This document shows positions 1 to 11,760 of a DNA stretch of 64,000 nucleotides, one piece after another. Below the pieces are notes generated by a model that made no database searches, was not told the origin of the DNA, and saw only the letters and a program-made list of their open reading frames with translations. Source of the stretch: Trematomus loennbergii (taxonomy: Eukaryota; Chordata; Actinopteri; Perciformes; Nototheniidae). The position numbers were made by a program, and so were the translations under genes. The stretch lies in contig JAAOOA010000125.1 in assembly GCA_012861695.1 (NCBI GenBank), positions 611,844 through 675,843 of the forward strand. The letters are read 5' to 3'. How positions within the stretch are numbered: position 1 is the first letter of the stretch; every line of letters starts with the position of its first letter.

Positions 1-180
1 GCAATATGCTCTCACTCAATCAGATTTGCATAAGTAACCTCTCAGCAGGCCTGCTCCACTGGCCAGGTGCGCTGCTCTATTTGCATATAGAACTGTGAGC
101 TCCCCAGAGTCACTTTAGAATCCAGTGACTGCTGAGTGAGCCCACATGAAATCTGAATTAAAAACCCTCCGCCTGCCCGT
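1..180. promoter_or_regulatory. Candidate conserved noncoding block with two octamer motifs
   Basis: This unique, non-repetitive stretch contains two perfect octamers (atttgcat), at about 26-33 and 79-86, both on the plus strand and about 53 bp apart. The octamer is the classical POU/Oct binding site. There is no coding signal. The balanced composition and paired sites suggest a regulatory element, but that is inference from texture. Confirmation needs alignment to other fish genomes. Confidence 0.25.
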
Positions 181-2339
181 CTGACACCCTCCTCCATCCC
201 TGCCCATCTACATACCTCCTTTACCTCCCTCCTCTCTTTCTTCCTACTTACATATCAGCAGATCTACCTGGATGGCTACCTCCATCTCTACCAGTGCTTA
301 CTTTTTCAGTTACCTTCACCCCAAACAACTCCTCCACCTCTATGAGCCTACTAACCTATCTACACAGGTACTTTCCTTTAAACATCTCTTCTAACCTAAC
401 ATGCTATCTCCACTAGTCACTATCTCACTTCATCAACTTTACCCAAATAAAGTGAATTACTAAACACCAGCAGTTGATGTTTAAAGGCTTGAGGAAACTT
501 TCTTGACCATCAAAACAGCAGTTGACCGACTAATATCCGTTAAGGTACAGTTACTTGCTCCTTCTGGAACTTTGGGTGTAAACATTACATTAGTGGCCTA
601 CAGACTTCTGGGACTCCACCATGTTGGCCTTAGGTCAAGTTTGAATCAGCTTTAATACGTCCAGATTCTCCCAAACCAGAAAGTGGACACTGGTTTGTCA
701 ACTTACTGAAGGCTTTTCTTGACACCAACTTCTTGTGTGGTTGTGCAAACAATTAGAACTAACACTGATGCAAATCTTCTTATGGAGGATGGGATAGATG
801 GATGTTTTTACAAAGTACAAAACACCAAAACTGTAGTTTATTGTCTCCTACCATCATTGGATTCTTTCATCCATAAAGGTGTTTTTTCTCAAACCTTAAC
901 AAAGTCCTTAGTTGCCTAAACATAACCATGGATGTAGTCAAATAGAACATACGCTCATTTCCATAATGCTAATATTGGTTATTTTGATACACAACCTCTT
1001 TGTTGTTTGCTCATCCATTGACATGTGCTGAATAGGGATACAATATGGAGTGTCATTCAGAGATTGACCTCTGTGTGCAAACAACACATTCCTATTGAGT
1101 CTTCTATTCTCCCCCACCCCCTCAATGTTGCATTAGTTCTCCATCACTAGCATAGATTGGAAAATACTATTAACTTGCATCTGTATACCTAATTTAGAAA
1201 CCAGCATCAGTTGGTGAAAATATTGCTAAACGTAAAAGCTAAAGTACATATTTCAAATATAAATGTTGTCCATTTAGTGTAGTTATCAATCTGCCTGTAC
1301 TCTTATAATGTTAGGTACTACGTTTTGACACTCTTCAGAGGCCTAACTGTATCTACTCCATCACTAACAAAACTAGAGAAATTCCAGGTTAAACATTTAT
1401 ATGACTGTCGTAGCTATTTCCATTGTATCTAATAACCAACTGATATTAAACATCTTAACAAAAAAACTGAGACAACAGTGACAGTGCAGTATCAGTTTCT
1501 CCGCATATCTCCGATGTGAATGCAAAGAAAGATAGTGCAATTTATGCCGCGTTCTTTTCACGCCATGACAGCACCCCAGAAATTGGCTCACTGGATCTCA
1601 GCGGTGTCCCATTTCTGGGGGATAAAACTTGTAAAACTGTTCATTTTAATACATGGAGAACCCACTGTTTGCTTCAGCCCGGGCGAGAATGCATAATTTC
1701 CATGGCTCTGAGCTTGACCTCGACTTAAGGGTGTCCTTAACTAAGGGCTATTTGGGGAAAGAACCACCGGCTATACTCTATGTCATTTGTACTTTCTTAT
1801 ATGTTAATGCACCCAGGAATTTATTCTAAAACCCTTGGAGAAAAAAAAAAGAGGACGCCACGAGGGAATACCGATGGCTGAGCAATATCCTTTTTCCATG
1901 AACAGAGGAAATTGTTCAGTGACCCTTTGAGGTCTAGCCCATTTGAATATGTGTGTTGTCCCTGTCTCCAGCTTAATCAGAACACAATGAGTCATGGCCG
2001 AAACACAACAAGGTGGTTCACTAAAATGAAATGTATTTGTTCTGGTGCTCTTGATAGAAATACACATTCAACCAACGAGTATTGTATAATTGAAGCAGAC
2101 AGCTGAAGTGGAAATACTAAACAAAGGGAAGTGATTCCTTAAGATATGCAATTTTGTCAAAGCTACTTCCTCTTGTCTTGCAGGTACTTCATCTGCATCT
2201 ATTCTTCTTCATCTCTTGGTCTTCCCCTTCAGTTTATCTCTATCTGGCACTATGCTAAAGCCATTGTGTGAGTTCAGCTGTTCACTGGTGTCTGAGGTCA
2301 GCCAGCCTGCTGTAGGCATATGAAAGGACACTTGTAATA
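181..2339. other. Unannotated AT-rich intergenic sequence
   Basis: I see no gene, RNA or recognisable transposon here. The short open frames (longest under 90 codons, on both strands) lack homology that I recognise and overlap each other, as expected by chance. Confidence 0.5.
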
Positions 2340-3070
2340 TACAGAGAGGGCAGGGCAAAAATATAATAACATAAAAAAGGTGAAGGCGAGCAGAAGCGCA
2401 AGGTCTTCATCTCTCATGTATAGAAATTGGAAACGTCTGACCAGCCGGGGGTTGCTTATCTCAGAGGGCAGATAGCATTACGAACAGGCCTGTAATGGCC
2501 ACATGCTCCACTTGATAATCCCTCCCCCCCCCCCCGTCCGCCCGTCCGGAGATACGAGGGCCCGGTCGCAGGGCTTAGAGGCTCCGAGAGCAGGGGAGCA
2601 TTACCGATACAAAAGAAATGCATTTGGGCTCTTCCAGGCTCCGGCGGACTGGGTTAACATAATAGCTTCCCCTCTCTGGCCCTTGCCTTGTTTTTGATTG
2701 ATACTTTTCAATTACAGTCCACTCCCATCCGAGCCGGCCCTGCCGCGGCCCCCGCTCCCCCCGCCTTCCCCAAACATTCAAAATGCTATTTTTCCCTCTG
2801 TGTGATAACTTCAAACATTTAGAGGGTACAAGAGCACTGGTAACCCTGTTTAGCCGGCGCAGTAAATTGGTTCCATGTTCAACATAATAGCACTGACAGG
2901 CTTTTGCTAGGGAAATCAGTCCGGCAAAGGGACATGCCAACGATAAGACATCCAGCTTTGAAATTCTATTTCTCCGTATCAGAATTAAATCTGGACTTTC
3001 TATTTCTTTTGCCTGGGCGCAGGCTCTCTCCCGGCCTGTACTATTTGATCATAGGGTGACAACTAATACT
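2340..3070. promoter_or_regulatory. Candidate conserved noncoding element block
   Basis: A long, unique, non-repetitive block. It has a C-rich tract at 2522-2535 and AT-rich runs that carry homeodomain-like cores (taat, aattaaat) and a gata motif. A 121-codon reverse-strand open frame overlaps it but has no recognisable domain, so I do not call it. The texture matches vertebrate conserved noncoding elements; this is inference without alignment. Confidence 0.25.
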
Positions 3071-3367
3071 TACCCCTGAGATCCTTTGCGCTCTCCATTT
3101 TCTAGGACTGTGGACCATATTTTTTCTTTTGCCTTGTTATTTTTCCTCTTCTTTTTTTTCCATATTGGTTGTCAAAATCTCAGATGATTTGTCCATCCCC
3201 CAGATGTAATGCGCCACAACACACTTTGTGCTTCTGCAGTAATTTAAGATACTGCCTTACACCTGAAGCTATCTGCACATAACACAGTGACAGGAGCATG
3301 TAGAGTTAAACTGGGAAATGGTTCAATGTGTATCATGGGAATCATCCTCTTTACAATAAAAGCATAT

Positions 3368-4173
3368 ACCATCAAATCAAAGTTTATTTATATAGCCCAA
3401 TATCACAAAACACGTTGGTCTTCGAGGGCTTTACAGAATAACAAACATAGATGACATTGTAAAATATGGTTAAAATTACAAGGAAAAAAAGACATGATAG
3501 AATGTGAAACTAAAATGAAATAGATACAAAAAACTGTAAAAATGCAATAGAAACAATATAATATAATACCATAAAGTGTAGGACTCAGGAGGACACACAT
3601 AGGGTAATCTGAGTAGCTCTAACTATAGGCTTTATTGAACAGGAAAGTCTTCAGCACACTCTTAACATTTTGGACACTGTCTTTATGTAAACAGGAAGTT
3701 GGTTCCAGAGAAAGGGAGCTTAGTAGCTGAACGCTCTGGGTGTTTCTCAATCGCGAGTAAAGCTGCTTCCAGAGCCACTATTTCAAGCATACTACGTCAT
3801 CGAGTGCCGCCGAAGTACTGTTCCAATCTCCAGCATACTTGGAAATCTACCGAGCCCGGCGTACTTCGTTTGGAGAAATATCGAGGCTGCACATGAGTAG
3901 ACTTCGCGGTCTTAAAATCCCCACAATGCTTTGCGCACGGACCAATTTCCCCAAATCTGTGGCGGAAGATGTAAGGCGGGCCTCTCATATGACGCACACC
4001 TGCACACTTGCTAGCGTGTTCCACACTTCGTTTTCCGAATGGCAGGAAGTATTCTTGACTCGCTTCTGAAGCAAGATGCTCGGCAGACATGTGCTACCAA
4101 GCAAGCGTACTCGCGATTGAGAAACACCCACAGACTCCTGATCTAGTTTGCAGACTCTGGGAACCTCCATAGA
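3368..4173. repeat. Old fish interspersed repeat, interrupted by a MITE
   Basis: It starts with 'tcaaagtttatttatata', a motif shared by many copies of an abundant fish repeat. It continues past 'ggaagttggttccagaga' to about 3736. After the MITE at 3737-4130 the same repeat seems to resume with 'agactctgggaacc'. I recognise the family from fish genomes but cannot name it. A second MITE (4181-4592) lies at its distal end. Confidence 0.5.
3737..4130. mobile_element. 394-bp MITE with perfect 23-bp inverted repeats
   Basis: Positions 3737-3759 (starting tgggtgtttctcaatcgcga) are the exact reverse complement of 4108-4130. The interior has no transposase and no long open frame that makes sense. This is a non-autonomous DNA transposon. 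No convincing target duplication flanks it, so the superfamily stays open. It sits inside the older repeat that begins at 3368. Confidence 0.8.
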
Positions 4174-4180
4174 CGTAAGG

Positions 4181-4303
4181 CAGTGCTTCCCCTACCATTG
4201 TCTTGGAGGGGCACGGAGCCCGCCCGCCAACGGAGCCCCGCGCCCCCCCTGAAATTCAAGGTGTTTTATAAAAAATATTATAATTTTCTTTTCTTAATAA
4301 ATA

Positions 4304-4335
<32 letters not shown>

Positions 4336-4592
4336 ATAGCACCAAATTGCAACTAATCTATATCTACTGTCACTTTTCACATTGAACATGTGCTCTTTTA
4401 TTAAATAAACAAAACGCTTTCATTTGAAGTTGTGAGTTTAGTGTTTTTGACCCTAAGAAACACTGATGCATTCATCAATAACAATAATCCACAGCTCCTC
4501 TCTCTGCTCCAGAGGAATAAAAAAAAAAAATCCCAATATCCCCCCCCCCCCACGCAGCACCCCCCCATAGCAGTAAACCTAGGGGAACACTG
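4181..4592. mobile_element. 412-bp hAT-type MITE with target duplication
   Basis: The left end reads cagtgcttcccctacc. The right end is its near-complement (ggggaacactg). Both ends are flanked by cgtaagg (4174-4180 and 4593-4599), a 7-bp match, or 8 bp with one mismatch, as hAT transposases produce. The inside holds an AT dinucleotide run (about 4306-4336), an A run and a C run, but no transposase, so it is non-autonomous. The terminal cagtg is typical of hAT elements. Confidence 0.85.
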
Positions 4593-4659
4593 CGTAAGGT
4601 ATAGCATGATGTGGGACATTAGCTCAATGCTAGTCTTAGCTCCATGCATGTGAGCCCTG

Positions 4660-4970
4660 TGCTGCTCCATGAGTCTCTGTGAACACACTGTTCGCAGCAG
4701 CAGGCTGCAGTCATTAGCAGGAGGAACGCTTTCCAGCGGTCTCTGGCCTTATCTCAGATCCACGTGGCTCCCAATGACAGCACCAGGCCCTGCAGATAAT
4801 TCATCTATTTAGCTGAGGCGAATCACCCTTCGCTAGATCAGATAAGTTTGTGGATTTACACATTTTAAAGTCATCCAGTCCCTCAATGGCACCAAACTGT
4901 GCGATATTCTAATGCCATTAATTACTATTTCCGACTGGATGGTCTCGGCTGTGTCTGGACCAGCTGTTTC
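4660..4970. promoter_or_regulatory. Candidate conserved noncoding element
   Basis: Unique sequence with GATA-like (agataa) and homeodomain-like (attaatta) sites, immediately before the TG microsatellite. There is no coding signal. The regulatory role is inferred from texture only. Confidence 0.25.
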
Positions 4971-4977
4971 ATCAGGC

Positions 4978-5088
<111 letters not shown>

Positions 5089-5861
5089 GAAACACCCACT
5101 CCCAGTGCATTCACATGCATCTCTCATCATGGGATGGTATGTGTAGAAATGAAAGTAGACTTTTGCTATTGTGCTATTGTTTGCTAGGATTCTTATCAAA
5201 GAAAGACAAAGACTTTTGATGTAAGAAATTAAGCAAACAAAAATGCATTTGTGTTATTTTAAAGATAACAATAAGGCTTTAAAGTTGTATTGATATTCAG
5301 AATCTATGACAGCATCAGTGCACACGATCCCTCAATATATTGAAGAGTTACATTTCCTTTAAGCTTAAAACCTTTTATGAACATGATGTTTTACATTGTG
5401 ATGTCAGAGGCTCGTGACAATCACTACATTGAAAATCATTCTATGACTAATGAGTGCTTTTAGATGGCCGTTTATACTGCATCAACTACAAAGAGCAAGG
5501 TGAAGATATGTGTAACATTTAGAAATCATACCTGGCTCTAGAGTCATGATATTTCAAAGATGTGTTCGACATACTGTAGGTCCTAATTTGGGAAATGTTG
5601 AAAAGTACCAAAATAAAAGCATGTGAACAAAGTGGAGCAGGACAAAAGGACAGTAGTCAGTGCATTCATGTGGACACAAACACGACTCCAGATAAAATGC
5701 TAATGAATATAGGCAACTATGTGCCCTAGCATTTTCCATTTCAACTATTGTAAGGCCAAAACAACATTGCAGCTTCAAAGGCAAAGTAAAGCTATGCAAT
5801 GGAACTTATGTCAATCAATCTGAAAAAAAAAAAAGCCACAATTGTGTAAACTGGTGTCGAG
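5089..5861. other. Unannotated intergenic sequence
   Basis: AT-rich unique sequence with an A run at about 5823-5834. I see no gene or transposon in it. Confidence 0.5.
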
Positions 5862-6058
5862 TAGGGATGTTGTTACGGTTTTGTATTTATGTTTTCATTT
5901 TCCACCTTTGTTTTGAAATGTTTTCCTCCTTGTGTCTTCTCTGTTCCTTCTTCCTGTGTTTGCCTTCCTGTCTTAGTTTCCCTGGTGTGTCTGATTGTGT
6001 TCACCTGTTGCCCTTGTGTTTCTGCCTCCCTTACCCCAGCTGTGTCTTGTCTTGTGAT

Positions 6059-6973
6059 TAGTGATGTTACGTATTGTGCCGAGGCTTCGGAGCGTGTGTC
6101 GAGTCAAGCTTTTTGTGAAGCATGTATCGAGGCTTGTATCGTTTTGGGCCAGTGACGTCATCGGTGACAAACGAAGCCTCGCTGCCTGTCGATACCACGT
6201 GACTGCTTCAGGAAGCGATTCAGATCGGTTGAACCACAACCACAACGCTCATAATACCCATGGATGTATAATAAGAACCATATTACCCCTCCTGTACCCG
6301 GGTCCGCTGGTGACACGATGGAATTAAAAGAGCTCAGACCCTCACTCATATAGAGGTCGGAACATGTCATAAGTATAAATAGATACAAGCATAAATAAAT
6401 GTAGGAATAAAAACATGAATGAATAAATATGGTGTAGTGTTTTCAGGGAGTTTCAGCGTGTGTGCTGTGGCTCAGCTGGAAAGCAGTTGACTCACGACCG
6501 CAGGGTCCCTGGTTCAACGACTGAACAATACAATTTGTTGTTGTTTATAAAAGCTACAGCTAAATGAGATAATGTAGTTAATAAATGTATTCTTTGATAT
6601 GGTTTAGCCTTTCTCAGGCTACAACATGGTTAAGTTTATGAATATTATTAAGGAATACAAATCCCTCTTTGCAATGTTTACGAGCCTCCTTAGGCTTTTC
6701 AATCACAATCATTCAACTGGAATAAAAACAATATTGTTAACATGAACATATGATTTAATGTTCGTTGTTTAGAGTTATTCTAAGGCTTTACTCATTGGGA
6801 ACTCGGTATGAGATAGAGCACAGATGTCCAATCTGCCTGTTTTACACACTTTGACCAACAGGGGGTTTGTGTTCAGATGAAGCCCATGATGAAGCCTCAT
6901 GAGATGAAGCCTTTTGCGAACCAATTGGCTGGAAAGCTTCAAAGCTTCATAAGGCTTCATCTCGCCATCACTA
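6059..6973. mobile_element. 915-bp non-autonomous hAT nested in the LTR
   Basis: Flanked by the perfect 8-bp duplication cttgtgat (6051-6058 and 6974-6981). The ends are tagtgatg and catcacta. Subterminal gaagc/gcttc motifs recur near both ends, as in hAT elements. The inverted LTR copy downstream has the unoccupied site (7269-7276), which proves insertion after the LTR arose. There is no transposase open frame. It carries a tRNA-like Pol III promoter pair at 6468-6521. Confidence 0.88.
6455..6535 (+). other. tRNA-like segment with A- and B-box motifs
   Basis: The A-box-like tggctcagctgg (6468-6479) and B-box-like ggttcaacgac (6511-6521) lie about 43 bp apart, as in tRNA genes and tRNA-derived SINE heads. 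I could not fold a convincing acceptor stem, so I do not call a functional tRNA. It lies inside the nested hAT and may be a captured SINE head. Confidence 0.45.
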
Positions 6974-8089
6974 CTTGTGATTACCCCTCTCTGTATTTAG
7001 TCTTGTCTTCCCCTGTGTGCCTGTTCGGTTCATTGTTGGTTTTTCCTGTCTCCCTCCATGTCAGTCACGGTCAGTTTTGTTTGTATTCGCTATCTATGTT
7101 TTTTCATGCCATGTTTTTTGTCATCAGCTTTGTAAATAAAGCTCGTTTTTGTTTATAGACCTGTTACCCTTTTTGTAGTCTGCATTTGGGTCCTACCTTT
7201 GCCCAACCCTAACAGAATGAACCGACCAGGCACACAGGGGAAGACAAGACTAAATACAGAGAGGGGTAATCACAAGACAAGACACAGCTGGGGTAAGGGA
7301 GGCAGAAACACAAGGGCAACAGGTGAACACAATCAGACAATCAGACACACCAGGGAAACTAACGACAGGAAGGCAAACACAGGAAGAAGGAACAGAGAAG
7401 ACACAAGGAGGAAAACATTTCAAAACAAAGGTGGAAAATGAAAACATAAATACAAAACCGTAACAGATGTAACGATACACTCAACCAACGATTCGATTAA
7501 ATTCACGATTTTAAGTTCAAGATACGATTTTCTCACAATTTGTTTTTAACAGACTGAGCTGTGGACAAATTATGACTGAAAAATATTTCTGTAAAAATCC
7601 CTTCAAATAAATACAAATAAAGTGCAGCTTGAAATGTATGCTCTGCTTGATCGAGAGACTAGCTCTCAACACTCTCAAGTGAACATTTTGTATATATATT
7701 ATTTTCGATGGCTTTATTGTATGATCAGTATGACAGATCGCCACTGGGCTTTCAACTAAAGACACAGCCATGCAAAAACTGCGGCATTGCGGCATGTGTA
7801 TAGCTCCTTATGGGTTATGCAATGTTTGAAGTGCCGGAGCGGCGTTCCGGTGCGCTCCGGCAGCACTACACGGCATCACGGATGTCCGAGTTATCCTGTG
7901 TGTCAATTTCACGGGCATTTCGTCGGACGTCTGCACTGAGGAGAGCAGCTGCCACGGCAAGTTGTTGTTCTAGATAGCGTTAAAAAATAAATAATTGCAT
8001 CGAGATTCTTTCTTTAGCTCAACCGATTTTAATCTTAACGCATCTGTACTGCATTTTAACCGATTCGCAATGCATCGTTACATCCCTAT

Positions 8090-8760
8090 CAAGTCACATG
8101 GTCAGTGAAAATATGAGATTCAATGAAAGAATACAGATAAAACACATTAAAACCCTGGTCTATAGTGTTTTGTTTTTGTATTGCTCTTGTAAGTTACCAG
8201 ACTGACCACTGATCTCTGTTTGAAGGGTGAGAGTTCCACAGTGTAGGTCACATGACTCCAGTGTCACAGACTACTGTAATGTGATCAGAAGTTTGATGAA
8301 GTGCAAAGGAGATGATTCAGGGCACAAGCTTTTCAGGAGCATTCTGGAGCATTCTAAACAAAACAGGGATGTCTCAGTAACACCAGAGGGATCACCTTCA
8401 TCTCAGCCTGAAACACAATGGGTCAACTCCTCACATGTTGGTCAAGAAATGCCTATGAACAAATAACTTAAATAGAAACCAGTAAAGTTCCAATGAATTC
8501 CTGATATTCTGCACTCCACCAGATCAGAATAAGCAGTCCATGCACAGTTAGTTAGCAGGATGAAGCTCTGTTTATTCTGTGTGGGGGTGTCAGTGTTGGA
8601 GCACCCTATAGATGTCAGAGGGACATCAGCATCTCCTCTATCTCCAGCAGGGTTTAAACATTCCAAGCATGCATTGGGGGGGGGTATAAAGAGACATAGA
8701 GATGGAAAGAGTGACAGAGAGGTGGAGAGTGGAGGGAGGGAGGGAGGGGGGAGTGTTGCT
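8090..8760. other. Unannotated sequence with G-rich run
   Basis: Unique sequence with a purine-rich gggagg run at about 8731-8752. I see no gene. Open frames here are short and overlapping. Confidence 0.45.
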
Positions 8761-8764
8761 CTCG

Positions 8765-9065
8765 GGTTCCCTGCTCTGACATTGTGAGTGTCAGACTCCA
8801 ATCACTTTAATCAGAGCGGGGATATGCATGATAAAACGGATAAGGGACTTTAATCAAAAAAAATTGCTGGTCTGGAAACGTGACACACTCCGACAAGCAC
8901 GCCTCTTCGAAACCCCCACACCCCCCACACCCACATCTCCCCCCCAGTGTCACCGCCGCCACCCCGGTCTGGGCTCCATGAATATGCAGGGGCCAACACA
9001 GAGTGCGGCACCACATTAAAATGGACCTTTGTGTGTTCAGTTGGAGAGGAAATAAAAACACAACA
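8765..9065. promoter_or_regulatory. Candidate conserved noncoding element
   Basis: Unique block with repeated homeodomain- or TCF-like cores (ctttaatca twice) and atgcat/atatgca motifs, interrupted by a C-rich stretch. No coding signal. Regulatory function is inferred from texture. Confidence 0.28.
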
Positions 9066-9091
9066 ACCAAACATGCATCTACTCCTGACAC

Positions 9092-9242
<151 letters not shown>

Positions 9243-10520
9243 CTAAATGATCACAGCATGAACATAATTGTCCACATTGTTAACGTATATATTTATACTT
9301 TTTTTTAAAGTATAATTGTTTTGTTTTTTTGTAAACCTTTTTTTGTTATATTTGTTCCCATTATGACTATGTATGTTGGTATTCCTGTCATGTCTTTTCT
9401 TTTCTTTTTTCTAATCTATTTTTCAATTTGTTTACTTATTTCTTAATCTTTTTTAGATGTTCTGTATGTGTTCTATGTTGGAAAAAAGAGAAGCATGATA
9501 TCCACCCCACAGAAATCTGTACTATGGCTGTATATATGTATGCTTCTTAATACAACTATTTGAAACAAAATATAGACTCTGAAAACAGGATAGTCCACGT
9601 GCTCCCGCTCACTCCACAGGATGGATTTGAGCAGCAGCTGCGCTCCTCCACGCATTTCCTCTTTATCACGTGTTAATGGGATTCATGTTCACAGTCATAG
9701 GTTCATGTTACGCTGCTACTGTATGCTCCGCTGCTGCTTAATGATAAATTACACATGTGGGAATTGACATGCAGACATGTGCCCTGACAAGAAATATAAA
9801 TACCCTCATTTGGATAAGTTCATATATTCAAATGGCGCCACTGCCGACACTGGAGACACGGTACACACATACAGGAGCACATAAAGGAAACAAACACAGG
9901 ATGGTGTGTGTATAGTGTCACTACACGAATCATAAGATATACATAATTAGCTGCACCAAATACACCAGTGAACTGATATGTGTCATTTAGTTTTCAGATA
10001 ATTAATGGATTAAGAATATTGTTGTGTTTTATAACTTAGGTTTGTTTTGTAAAGGATATAAAATCCCAATATGGCTTATCATGTAAACTAATGATGTAAA
10101 CTGTTAAATAAGGATAGTGTAAACTCTGTGTAGAGACCTTTTCCATCATTTTCCCTCAATGCTTCTGACTGTCCTCCTCTGTTTGGGATTTTAAGCTCCA
10201 AGCACATAGGTTATGAAGATGTAAATCTTTGAAAGCAAATATATAATAAAAACACAATCATTACCAAGCCTTAACAAATGTGACTTAAACAGGAGGAATT
10301 GTATGTTTGAATGCATTTCTCTAGGATTATTTTCATTGGCGGATGAATCCACATTTAGTGCTCTGATAAGTATTCGTGGCAGCAGAGTGGTGTATTGAGT
10401 GAAATACACTACAGTTTGTGTTAATGGTTATGAATGAACAAGTCACCAATGCAGCAGTGTGGCTCTTGATGTGTTTTTAATATTTTGGACAACAGTGCAG
10501 TGCAATACTATCCTGCCATT
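9243..10520. other. Unannotated sequence; part is conserved-element-like
   Basis: T-rich at 9300-9450. The stretch 9590-9830 is unique and includes tcacgtg and taatgataaatta motifs that look like regulatory DNA. No gene is supported. Confidence 0.3.
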
Positions 10521-10529
10521 TAAAGGGCA

Positions 10530-10746
10530 TGTTAAAGTCCCATGTCATGCTTTTCTGGTTACCCATCCCCTTGTGTGTTATGTAGCTTTGTCTGCATGTA
10601 AACGGTCTGCAGAGTCACTAACCCTCAAAGTACACCCTGTAGAGAGTAAAGCTCTAACACAGAAAAGACCTGTCTATGCTGCCCCAGAACGCCTCGTTGG
10701 AGATTTCTCCTTTTCCATTTTTTTCTTCCTGGTCACAGTGACGTAA
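10530..10746. mobile_element. MITE-like fish repeat fragment
   Basis: It begins ttaaagtcccatgtcatgc, which resembles the TTAA-type MITE starts seen elsewhere in the window (26936, 43878). It ends near the CA-rich tract. The right terminus is not clear, so the boundaries are approximate. No coding capacity. Confidence 0.35.
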
Positions 10747-10747
10747 C

Positions 10748-11034
<287 letters not shown>

Positions 11035-11051
11035 TTGTGAGTGTATGTGTG

Positions 11052-11469
11052 TACTTGCCAACCTGGAGACCTCAGCATTTCAAACCACCGCCGCGGGGGG
11101 GGGGGGGGTGCTAGTGGTTCGCCAGAGCTGTTAGATTAACTTATTGTAGTTGTAAGTGCACTGCCTTGCGGCTGAAGGAGTGAGCAGAGGGTCGAGTTGT
11201 CGATTCTTGTTCTGTTTTCTGTGACTATCTTCCTCACCATGCTGAACACCCTCTCAGACTTTCAGTTGCGCGCGCTACTAAAGAGACGCGCTACCATGGA
11301 AACCAAACAATGGTGTAGCTGTATTAAAGTCCGAGTGGAAACAGTTCTGAGTAAATCTGATTTTGTCAGAAATCGGGAGAAATGCGGGAGAAATATGACC
11401 CCGGGAGGAAACCGGGAGAGGGCAATGAAATAGGGAGTCTCCTGCGAAAATCGGGAGGGTTGGCAAGTA
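11052..11469. mobile_element. Probable MITE with tacttgccaacc ends
   Basis: The left end tacttgccaacc (11052-11063) is inverted at the right end (ggttggcaagta, 11458-11469). The interior has a G run (11095-11107) and repeated gggag motifs, but no transposase. The flanks show at most a 2-bp tg match, so the superfamily is uncertain. The same ends occur in abundant fish repeats that I recognise but cannot name. Confidence 0.6.
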
Positions 11470-11484
11470 TGGTGCTCAGGCTGA

Positions 11485-11760
11485 GCTCCGCGGTGTTTCG
11501 CTGTCTCGCAGACCCCACGCAGCAACCAGGAAACGACACCAGTAATCCAGCTCACACTGTCCGCTCCTCGAGCCTCAAAGGGCGGAGCAGCGAGCCCTGC
11601 AACCCCGCCAACACGGCACCCAGACCCCACGTAGCAACCAGGAGACGAGCCCCACAGGGCGGAGCAGCGAGCCCCGCAACGTCCCGCCAACACGGCACCC
11701 AGACCCCACGCGGCATTCTCATCTGTTTGTCATTACTGGTGTCATTTTCTGGTTGCTAAC
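11485..11760. repeat. GC-rich imperfect tandem repeat, 80-108 bp unit
   Basis: The phrase cagaccccacg recurs at about 11511, 11619 and 11699. Ggcggagcagcgagcc occurs twice (about 11581 and 11660), and ccgccaacacggcaccc occurs twice. The overlapping 125-codon plus-strand and 143-codon minus-strand frames have no domain that I recognise and follow from GC-rich, stop-poor sequence. Confidence 0.7.

Larger units (their letters stand above)
5871..7465. mobile_element. LTR-retroelement insert: LTR plus inverted partial LTR, 5-bp target duplication
   Basis: The insert is flanked by gatgt at 5866-5870 and 7466-7470. Its first part (5871-7214, about 421 bp once the nested hAT is removed) starts TGTTACGG, ends CCCTAACA, and carries an AATAAA signal at 7135-7140 near its 3' end, like a Ty3/gypsy-type LTR. 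The remainder (7215-7465) is the reverse complement of about the first 250 bp of the same LTR. Both outer ends are therefore the LTR 5' terminus. There is no gag or pol. A DNA transposon with long inverted repeats is the alternative, but the TG...CA ends, poly(A) signal and 5-bp duplication favour an LTR origin. Confidence 0.7.
5862..8087. mobile_element. hAT-type MITE split by an LTR-derived insertion
   Basis: The right end (about 8073-8087) reads atcgttacatccct. The left end reads agggatgt at 5863-5870 and resumes as gatgtaacgat at 7466. Together they form an agggatgtaacgat terminal inverted repeat, known to me from abundant fish hAT MITEs. Removing the 5871-7465 insert and one copy of gatgt leaves roughly 625 bp. 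There is no transposase. A clean 8-bp target duplication is not visible, so the outer boundary is good to a few bases. Confidence 0.65.

Noticed and set aside
3797..4090. 97-codon minus-strand frame in the 394-bp MITE
   Set aside because: It overlaps open frames on the other strand, has no domain, and the MITE is too short for a transposase gene.
6455..6535. Functional tRNA gene
   Set aside because: A and B boxes are present, but I could not form a convincing acceptor stem or anticodon arm.
5871..7465. Ginger-type DNA transposon (TGTNR ends, 4-5-bp duplication)
   Set aside because: The ends and duplication fit, but the full LTR with AATAAA and a CCCTAACA end inside favours an LTR origin. 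Kept only as the alternative.
11262..11759. 143- and 125-codon overlapping frames
   Set aside because: They lie across a MITE end and a GC-rich tandem repeat on opposite strands, with no domain. They are stop-poor because of composition.
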